Part shown: one piece after another, positions 58,555 to 64,000 of the stretch
Layout of the letters: each line of letters opens with the position of its first letter
How positions within the stretch are numbered: position 1 is the stretch's first letter
Origin: Pseudonocardia abyssalis
GTDB lineage: Bacteria > Actinomycetota > Actinomycetes > Mycobacteriales > Pseudonocardiaceae
NCBI RefSeq assembly: GCF_019263705.2
Contig: NZ_JADQDK010000001.1
Coordinates: forward strand, 4,588,001 to 4,652,000
Reading direction: 5' to 3'
Length of the DNA stretch: 64,000 bases
Translations under genes and position numbers: made by a program
Notes under the pieces: generated by a model
Seen by the model: the letters and a program-made list of their open reading frames with translations, nothing else
Databases searched by the model: none
What the model was told of the DNA's origin: nothing

Positions 58555-60702
58555 TCAGTGCTGGTCGAGGGCGCGGGCACCGAGCTGCGTGGTGAGCAGC
58601 TCGATCGCCGCCTCCTCGGGGTCGCGACGCTCGGCGGCAGGAGTGGACGGCACCGCCGCGGCCTCCGCGATCATCGACTCCTCGTCGTCGGGCGGGGCGT
58701 CCTCGGGCGGCGGTTCGGGCGGCAGCGGCGTGCCGTCCTCGGGGGCCGTGGACCGCCGTACGGGCGGCGGGCGGCGCGGCGGCGGCGCGGCGGGCGGGGT
58801 GGGACCGGTGCCGCGCGGGGCGGATGCCGCCGGGGTGCCGCCGTCGCCGTGCTCGCAGCGCACCCGCCAGCTCACCCCGAGCACCGCGTGCAGGGACTCG
58901 GCGATGACGTCGGTGTTGCTCTGCTCCGAGAGCAGCCGCGCCAACGGGGCCGTGCCGATGCTGAGCACGAGGGTGTCGTTCTCCACGGCCCGGACCGTGG
59001 CGCTGACCAGCAGGGCCGCGGTGCGCTTCTTGCGCTCCTTGGCCGCCGAGAGGATCTCCGGCCACACGCGGCGCACCGCGGCGGCGTCGAGCCCGGACGT
59101 GGGCGGCCGCGCGGGTTCCGGCGGCACGGCCGGTTCCGGGGCGGACGCTTTCGGGGCGGCCGGTTCCGGGGCAGGCACGTCCGGAGCGGGCGCCTGCGGT
59201 GGGGCGGTGCGCAGCCGGGCTGCGGTCTCCGAACGGGGCTGGTCCGAACGCGATGGAGCGACCGGCTCGCGAACGGCCGCAGGCTCCGGGTCGACGGCGG
59301 CAGCGACCCGGTCGGATGCTGCGGGCTCCGCGCCGGCCTCGGCGGCGGGGTGGGCGGTGACGTCGGCACGTGGCGGCACGGGCTCCCGGGCCGGCGCGTC
59401 GGAGGCGGGCGGAGTGGCCGGCGTGTCGACGGCGGGAGCACGGCCCGCGGCGGCCGGCGCGGCCTCGCTCGCCCGCCGGAAGGTGCGGCCCGACGCCGAC
59501 CCGGTCCCGTCGGCGGGCGCCTCGACCCCGGACGTGGCGGCGATGTCGGATCGCCGCTCCAACCGCTCGAGGCGCTCCAGCATCCCCGGCTCGGCGGTGC
59601 TGGCGGCGGGCAGCAGCATCCGCGCGCACAGCAGTTCGAGCAGCAGCCGGGGCGCGGTGGCGCCGCGCATGTCGGTGAGGCCGGTGTGCACGATCTCGCC
59701 GTAGCGGGCCAGCGTGGCCGGGCCGATCCGGTCGGCCTGCTCGACCATCCGCGCCACCTCGTCGGCCGCAGCCTCCACCAGCCCGCGCTCCGCGGCGTCG
59801 GGGACGGCCTGCAGGAGGGTGACGTCGCGCAGCCGCTGCAGCAGGTCGGAGGCGAAGCGGCGGGGGTCGTGACCGGCCTCGACGAGGCGGTCGACGGTCT
59901 CGAAGACGACCGGCCGGTCACCCGCCGCGAGCGCGTCGACCATGTCGTCGATCAGGGCGACGTCGGTGACCCCCAGCAGCGCGACGGCCCGGTCGTAGGT
60001 GACACCCTCGGATCCGGCGCCGGCGAGGAGCTGGTCGAGCACCGACAACGAGTCGCGCGCCGATCCCCCACCCGCGCGGATGACCAGCGGGTACACCGCG
60101 GGGGCGACGACCGCACCCTCGTCGGCGCAGATGCCCTCCATCAGGCGACGCAGCGTGCCGGGCGGGATCAGCCGGAACGGGTAGTGGTGGGTGCGCGAGC
60201 GGATGGTCGGGAGGACCTTGTCCGGCTCCGTCGTGGCGAACACGAAGACGAGGTGCTCCGGTGGCTCCTCCACGATCTTGAGCAGGGCGTTGAAGCCCTG
60301 CGTCGTGATCATGTGCGCCTCGTCGACGATGAACACGCGGTAGCGCGACTCGGCCGGGGCGAAGAAGGCGCGGTCGCGCAGCTCGCGCGTGTCGTCGACA
60401 CCACCGTGGGAGGCGGCGTCGAGCTCGGTGACGTCGATGTTGCCCGGGCCGCCCGGCGCGAGTGCGATGCACGACGCGCACACCCCGCACGGGTCGGGCG
60501 TGGGGCCCTGCACGCAGTTGAGCGAACGGGCCAGGATCCGGGCACTGGAGGTCTTGCCGCAGCCGCGGGGCCCGGAGAAGAGGTAGGCGTGGTTGATCCG
60601 CCCGGCCGCGAGCGCGGTGCTCAGCGGCTCGGTGACGTGCTCCTGCCCGACGACCTCGGCGAACGTCGCCGGGCGGTACTTGCGGTACAGAGCCAGCGCC
60701 AC
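58555..60702 (-). CDS. dnaX: DNA polymerase III subunit gamma/tau
   Basis: DnaX loads the sliding clamp and organises the replisome. The 715-residue protein has the AAA+ ATPase domain (GPRGCGKTSSARILAR), a four-Cys zinc motif (CVQGPTPDPCGVCASC), VFIVDEAHMIT and the sensor GGGSARDSLSVLDQLL. A Pro/Ala-rich linker of about 150 residues separates it from the tau-type C-terminal domain. The GTG at 60702 starts VALALYRKYRP, 7 nt after a TAGCCT box (leaderless). No obvious slippery frameshift site was seen. Confidence 0.97.
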   Translation of the reverse strand: MALALYRKYRPATFAEVVGQEHVTEPLSTALAAGRINHAYLFSGPRGCGKTSSARILARSLNCVQGPTPDPCGVCASCIALAPGGPGNIDVTELDAASHGGVDDTRELRDRAFFAPAESRYRVFIVDEAHMITTQGFNALLKIVEEPPEHLVFVFATTEPDKVLPTIRSRTHHYPFRLIPPGTLRRLMEGICADEGAVVAPAVYPLVIRAGGGSARDSLSVLDQLLAGAGSEGVTYDRAVALLGVTDVALIDDMVDALAAGDRPVVFETVDRLVEAGHDPRRFASDLLQRLRDVTLLQAVPDAAERGLVEAAADEVARMVEQADRIGPATLARYGEIVHTGLTDMRGATAPRLLLELLCARMLLPAASTAEPGMLERLERLERRSDIAATSGVEAPADGTGSASGRTFRRASEAAPAAAGRAPAVDTPATPPASDAPAREPVPPRADVTAHPAAEAGAEPAASDRVAAAVDPEPAAVREPVAPSRSDQPRSETAARLRTAPPQAPAPDVPAPEPAAPKASAPEPAVPPEPARPPTSGLDAAAVRRVWPEILSAAKERKKRTAALLVSATVRAVENDTLVLSIGTAPLARLLSEQSNTDVIAESLHAVLGVSWRVRCEHGDGGTPAASAPRGTGPTPPAAPPPRRPPPVRRSTAPEDGTPLPPEPPPEDAPPDDEESMIAEAAAVPSTPAAERRDPEEAAIELLTTQLGARALDQH

Positions 60703-60709
60703 GGTCGCG

Positions 60710-60715
60710 AGGCTA
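60710..60715 (-). promoter_or_regulatory. -10 box of dnaX
   Basis: TAGCCT on the minus strand ends 7 nt before the dnaX GTG, giving a leaderless transcript. It lies between ffs and dnaX. Confidence 0.5.
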
Positions 60716-60756
60716 CCCACCGACCCCGACGGGCCGTGCGGCGGGAGAAGACGAAA

Positions 60757-60846
60757 GCGGGCCCCGCGCACCCGCCAGAGCCCATTGACCCTTGCTGCCT
60801 TCCGGCCCTGGGGGAGTTCACAGGATGGGCGCCGCGCGGGACCCGT
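60757..60846 (-). ncRNA. ffs: Signal recognition particle RNA (small bacterial type)
   Basis: The minus strand carries the SRP helix-8 signature (GGCCGGAAGGCAGCAAGGGT). Its ends pair into one long hairpin (GGGTCCCGCGCG with CGCGGGGCCC). The length of about 90 nt matches the short 4.5S form. A TACACT -10 box lies at 60852-60857. Location directly upstream of dnaX is the conserved bacterial arrangement. Confidence 0.93.
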
Positions 60847-60851
60847 CGTCG

Positions 60852-60857
60852 AGTGTA
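60852..60857 (-). promoter_or_regulatory. -10 box of ffs
   Basis: TACACT on the minus strand lies 6-8 nt before the predicted 5' end of the SRP RNA. Confidence 0.55.
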
Positions 60858-60904
60858 GTGCCGAGTCGGGCGGCCGCGACGGGGAGGTTATGCTTCTCGG
60901 CGTT

Positions 60905-60989
60905 GGAGGATTCGCCTAGTGGCCTATGGCGCACGCTTGGAAAGCGTGTTGGGTTCACGCCCTCGGGGGTTCGAATCCCCCATCCTCCG
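60905..60989 (+). tRNA. tRNA-Ser (anticodon GGA)
   Basis: This class II tRNA has acceptor GGAGGAT pairing with ATCCTCC, an anticodon arm CACGC-TTGGAAA-GCGTG (anticodon GGA), a long variable arm and T-arm GGGGG-TTCGAAT-CCCCC. CCA is not fully encoded. Its 3' half is probably the AICE attachment site, regenerated intact by the insertion. Confidence 0.97.
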
Positions 60990-60995
60990 CAGGTG
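60960..60995 (+). other. Candidate attL of the integrative element
   Basis: The 3' end of tRNA-Ser, from the T-arm through the acceptor, is the usual attB/attP core of AICEs. Here it is followed by the integrase gene in the expected orientation. The matching attR lies beyond the window, so the exact core cannot be set. Confidence 0.5.
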
Positions 60996-61030
60996 AAACC
61001 GGGTGTCCCGCACGCAGGGACACCCGGTTT
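60996..61030. terminator. 14-bp hairpin between tRNA-Ser and integrase
   Basis: AAACCGGGTGTCCC (60996-61009) pairs perfectly with 61017-61030 around a 7-nt loop. It can terminate both the tRNA and the convergent integrase transcript. Confidence 0.8.
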
Positions 61031-61037
61031 CGTCGTT

Positions 61038-61060
61038 CAGTCTCACTTCCAGTCTCACTT
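61038..61060. repeat. 11-bp direct repeats at the integrase end
   Basis: CAGTCTCACTT occurs at 61038-61048 and 61050-61060, overlapping the integrase stop. Short direct repeats beside an att site are typical arm-type sites for integrase or excisionase. Confidence 0.5.
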
Positions 61061-62272
61061 GCCGCGCCAGATCAGGCCGCCGACCCGGTCCGCGACGTCA
61101 CCCCGGATCGCACCGGTGATGTGCTGGTAGCGGGCGGCCATCGCCGTCGTGGACCAGCCCATCAGGCCCATGACCGCCCGCTCCGGCACGCCGAGGATGA
61201 GCAGCACGGTCGCGGCGGTGTGCCGGGCGTCGTGCAGCCGGCCATCACGCAGGCCGGCGTCCGCGAGCAGCCGCTTCCAGTGGTGGTAGTCCGTGTTCGG
61301 GATCACCGGCTCCCCACGAGGAGTCGTGAACACGTAGCCCGACTCCCGCCAGAGCTGCGCCGCCGTCGACCGCTCCCGTTCCTGCTCGTCCCGATGCTCG
61401 ACGAGGAGCGCGACCAGCTCGACCGGGAGGCCCACCGCACGACGGCCGGCCCGTGACTTGGTCTCGTCGGTCTCGGGGCGCGCGAGCAGCCGACGCGGGC
61501 AGTAGCCGGCCTTCTTCCCGCACGTCCCGCCGCAGCCGTGTTCGTACCGAGGACGGAGCCGCCCGCGCCGGACCCAGAGCGTCCCCGCCGTGAGATCCAC
61601 GTCCGACCACCGCAGCCCCAGCACCTCCCCCTGACGCAGCCCGAGGGCGAGCGCGATGGCCCACCGAGCGCTGTTGCGTCGCAGCGACGCGGCCTTGAGC
61701 AGTTGCCGAACCTCGTCGACGGTGTACGGCTCGACGTCGACTTCGCCCGGACGCGGCGCCTTCGCGAGCTTGGCCGGGTTCCTGGTGATGCGCCCGCGTC
61801 GCTCCGCCTCCCCGAGCGCGGTCCGGATCGTGCGGTGCGCCTGGTTGGCCGTCCCCGCCGAGCTCCCGGCCCGCAGCATCGTGGCGTAGAGCCGTTCCAG
61901 GTGCTCCGGTTCGAGCCGGTCCAGCCGGTGCGCGCCGACGCCCGGGATGAGGTGGACGTTCACCGCGACCCGGTAGCCGGAGAGCGTGTTCTCCCGGACG
62001 GCCGGCGCCGCGATGGTCTCGACCCAGTGCGTCAGCCACTCCCCCACCGTCGGGACCCGGCCGACGTTGCGCACCGAACCGGCGTCCCGCTGCCGTTCGA
62101 GGTCACGGACGGCCTTCACCGCGTCGGCCCGCGACTTGCGCATGACATGCCGGCGATCGGGCCGGCCGTCGTCCTTCACCCCGACCGTGACGCGGCCGTG
62201 CCAGTAGTCGTCAGCGCCCTTGTAGATGCTCGACGCGCCGTTCGGCTCCCGCGACTTCTTCGCCTCGGTCAT
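61055..62272 (-). CDS. int: AICE tyrosine-recombinase integrase
   Basis: This 405-residue integrase recombines attP with the tRNA-Ser attB. It has a SAM-like core-binding domain (about 70-165) and a catalytic domain with Arg213 (LGLRQGE), Lys272 (ETKSRAGRR), His347-x-x-Arg350 (HDARHT) and Tyr382 (ARYQHIT). Trp373 (GLMGWST) replaces the common His. Between Arg213 and Lys272 is an insertion with three Cys (247, 251, 258), a possible zinc site. The start overlaps the xis stop (ATGA), and its C-terminus faces the tRNA. Confidence 0.96.
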   Translation of the reverse strand: MTEAKKSREPNGASSIYKGADDYWHGRVTVGVKDDGRPDRRHVMRKSRADAVKAVRDLERQRDAGSVRNVGRVPTVGEWLTHWVETIAAPAVRENTLSGYRVAVNVHLIPGVGAHRLDRLEPEHLERLYATMLRAGSSAGTANQAHRTIRTALGEAERRGRITRNPAKLAKAPRPGEVDVEPYTVDEVRQLLKAASLRRNSARWAIALALGLRQGEVLGLRWSDVDLTAGTLWVRRGRLRPRYEHGCGGTCGKKAGYCPRRLLARPETDETKSRAGRRAVGLPVELVALLVEHRDEQERERSTAAQLWRESGYVFTTPRGEPVIPNTDYHHWKRLLADAGLRDGRLHDARHTAATVLLILGVPERAVMGLMGWSTTAMAARYQHITGAIRGDVADRVGGLIWRGK

Positions 62273-62478
62273 GCCGCTCCCCCGAGCCTGCGCAGGGTCG
62301 AGACGTAGGAGTCCAGGGCGTCGGTCGGGATGCGCCGCAGCCGGCCGATGCGGACGGACTCGACCTCACCGGCCGCAACGAGCGCGTACATGAGCGTGCG
62401 GCCGATCCCGAGCCGTTCGGCGGCTTCCTCGACGGTCAGCACGAGCCGGAACGGGCGGGCCTGGTCGGTGGTGATCAC
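62269..62478 (-). CDS. Excisionase-like helix-turn-helix protein
   Basis: This MerR/excisionase-type DNA-binding protein has 69 residues (LTVEEAAERLGIGRTLMYAL, then GEVESVRIGRLRRIPTDALD). Such proteins bend DNA at att sites and direct excision of AICEs. The GTG at 62478 overlaps the repSA stop (GTGA), and its own stop overlaps int (ATGA), so repSA, xis and int are translationally coupled. Confidence 0.92.
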   Translation of the reverse strand: MITTDQARPFRLVLTVEEAAERLGIGRTLMYALVAAGEVESVRIGRLRRIPTDALDSYVSTLRRLGGAA

Positions 62479-64000
62479 GCTGCCTCCTCGGTTGCCGAAC
62501 GGTTCTCCGGCGGTGCGCCGGCCAGGAGCTGGGCGGCGTCGTAGTCGGCCTTCCAGCGCTGTCTCTCCGAGATCGCCTGCAGCAGCAGCGCGGGCCGGGT
62601 CGGGACGTCGGGATCGCCGGCCTTCGTGGCTTCCCACTCGAACGGCCCGTCATCGACGGCGTAGCCGGGCCGGACGCCGGTGGCGGTGAGCAGTTGCCGA
62701 ACGAACGCGGCCCGCTCGCCCGCGTGATCCGCGAGGGTCTTTCCCGACCACTTCCGCGAGACCAGGACCCGGCGCCCGGCGATGCCGAGGTGTTCGGATC
62801 GGTGGGCCTTGCCCTTGCACTGCCCCGACGCCATCGACAGCCGTGCGCCCTTGGGCTGCACCCCGTAGATCAACCACACCGGGCACCGCGGCGAGCACGG
62901 AGTCACCCGCAGCTCGGCGACGAGGCGACGGTGGTGCTCCCGCTGCCGCTCGGTCGCGTCGTCGTCGAGGCCGGCGGCCCGGGCGACGTCCTTCATCAGG
63001 TACTTGGTCAGGTACCCGATGTGCCGCCCAGCCTCCTCCGTCCCGCCGAGGATCCCCTTCACGTGCACCTGCGCCCCGAACCGCACCACGTGCGACGGCT
63101 CGGTCAGCGTGGCCGGGTCGGTCGCCTCATCCCAGGTGGGCAACGGCTCCCGGGTGTCGGGGTCGACGAACCCCTTCGTCCGGTCGTCCCACCGGGGCAG
63201 GTCCTTGCCCGCGTACTTGACCTCGTCGTGAGCCGGCCAGAACACGCCGTGATCCGTGGCGGCCGCGATCGCCCGCAACTCCGCGCGCGGGATGCTGCCC
63301 CGGATGGCAGCGTGGAAATGCGGCGCGCCCCGGCGCTGGGGCTCGATCGTGCCGAAGTACTGCACGTCCCAGCCGACGCACCGGCGGGTGTTCTGCCAGA
63401 ACCGGTCCAGGATCTTCGGGAAGTGGATCGCGTCCCGAGCTGCCCGGCGGTAGTCGTAGTTCGCCGGGTCCAGCGCGGCCCCGTCCCCGTCCACCCGCCC
63501 GTACGAGTCGAGCGTGAGGGTCAGGAAGGTCGAGGGCCGGTACTTGTCGCCGAACACCTGACCGAGGGTGCGCTTGTCCACCGGCCGGCGCGGCAGGTCG
63601 GGCAAGTCCTGCCGGCGCCGCGTGGACCGCTTCACCGCCGGGCGGTCGGGGCGGTCGAGGGGTTCGAGCCGGCCCGTCACTCCCAGGCGCCGTAGTTCGT
63701 CGTCGACCACGGCTATGGTCTCCCGGATCTCCTCGCACTCCTCCTCGTCAGACGCGGCCCGGGCGTGCTGGTAGGCGACGTGCAGCTCCGCCCGGGCGGC
63801 CATGAGCTGCTTCTGCTCCGAGGTGGGGTCCGGCCGGGCCGGGATCGGCTCGTGCTCGAGGTGCCAGCCCTCCCGGCACTGGGTCATCCGGATCCGTCGG
63901 TTTTTCTCCGCGCACGGCTTGCACACGTCTTCGCGGCGGGCCCCGCAGGGGACGGGAACGACGTCGACCTTCCCGGAGGTGAGGTCTATCCGCCGGAGCG
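62475..64000 (-). CDS. repSA: RepSA-type replication initiator (5' end outside window)
   Basis: This rolling-circle initiator of pSAM2-type AICEs is partial, with about 508 residues in view. It shows TFLTLTLDSYGRVDGDG, the metal-binding PHFHAAIRG (HUH-like) and a later Tyr in IGYLTKYLMKD. The open frame continues past the first in-window GTG (63926) through VPCGARREDVCKPCAE, a Cys-rich zinc-finger-like start that RepSA proteins share. The true start is therefore beyond base 64000. It overlaps the excisionase-like gene downstream. Confidence 0.9.
   Translation of the reverse strand, partial: LRRIDLTSGKVDVVPVPCGARREDVCKPCAEKNRRIRMTQCREGWHLEHEPIPARPDPTSEQKQLMAARAELHVAYQHARAASDEEECEEIRETIAVVDDELRRLGVTGRLEPLDRPDRPAVKRSTRRRQDLPDLPRRPVDKRTLGQVFGDKYRPSTFLTLTLDSYGRVDGDGAALDPANYDYRRAARDAIHFPKILDRFWQNTRRCVGWDVQYFGTIEPQRRGAPHFHAAIRGSIPRAELRAIAAATDHGVFWPAHDEVKYAGKDLPRWDDRTKGFVDPDTREPLPTWDEATDPATLTEPSHVVRFGAQVHVKGILGGTEEAGRHIGYLTKYLMKDVARAAGLDDDATERQREHHRRLVAELRVTPCSPRCPVWLIYGVQPKGARLSMASGQCKGKAHRSEHLGIAGRRVLVSRKWSGKTLADHAGERAAFVRQLLTATGVRPGYAVDDGPFEWEATKAGDPDVPTRPALLLQAISERQRWKADYDAAQLLAGAPPENRSATEEAA

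Noticed and set aside
55630-60858. A 1742-residue plus-strand frame over recR, ybaB, the ATPase and dnaX
   Set aside because: Antisense to four well-identified genes; composition typical of a shadow frame.
60905-64000. A prophage rather than an AICE
   Set aside because: The initiator is RepSA-type and no phage structural or lysis genes are seen, though the element's remainder is outside the window.

Overview
The window is about 64 kb of very GC-rich DNA from a filamentous actinobacterium, most likely a Pseudonocardia-like member of the Pseudonocardiaceae. The evidence is frequent GTG starts, GC-rich third codon positions, TANNNT -10 boxes placed 6-8 nt before start codons (leaderless mRNAs), an XRE/DUF397 regulator pair, an F420-type luciferase-like oxidoreductase, a topoisomerase I with a Lys/Ala/Pro tail, a cslA-glxA-cslZ operon and an actinomycete integrative element (AICE). 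The genus is inferred; no 16S gene is present.

Layout. 1-9.6 kb: a secreted serine hydrolase, proton-pumping pyrophosphatase (hppA), topA, a YqeY protein, a metallophosphoesterase and tRNA-Pro(CGG). 9.5-22 kb: mostly single metabolic and hypothetical genes (LLM and SDR oxidoreductases, methyltransferase, DinB, GNAT, AI-2E exporter, double-hotdog protein, septum-formation lipoprotein, S9 peptidase, Ohr, ACT-GNAT fusion), with two internally deleted gene remnants, a TetR and a DUF664 gene. 21.8-30 kb: an orphan MsiK/UgpC-type ABC ATPase, then the overlapping cslA-glxA-cslZ operon, which makes and processes a hyphal beta-glucan, and a catalase. 30-40 kb: a shortened MFS gene, an EEP-family phosphatase, asd and ask (aspartate pathway), a surface DUF11 protein, and leuA with a Leu-codon leader peptide. 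asd-ask-leuA here, and recR-ybaB-dnaX-ffs further on, follow the chromosomal order I recall from mycobacteria.

40-47 kb: a nitrilase and an asparagine synthase, then the most unusual block. It holds a TPR-CHAT (caspase-like) protein and a cytoplasmic subtilisin transcribed divergently 51 bp apart. Facing them is a two-gene unit encoding an ECF-like sigma factor and a small Ig-fold-like protein. I propose that this is a sigma-factor/two-protease signalling or conflict module. 47-53 kb: a truncated haemoglobin and a five-gene dipeptide/oligopeptide ABC importer. 53.5-55.1 kb: an XRE/DUF397 pair diverging from small, strongly translated ORFs. 55.2-60.9 kb: recR, ybaB, a CtpE-like P-type ATPase, dnaX and the SRP RNA.

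60.9-64 kb: tRNA-Ser(GGA) followed by a tyrosine integrase, an excisionase-like HTH gene and a RepSA-type replication initiator, all overlapping. This is the left end of an AICE inserted at the tRNA. It runs off the window, and repSA is incomplete there.
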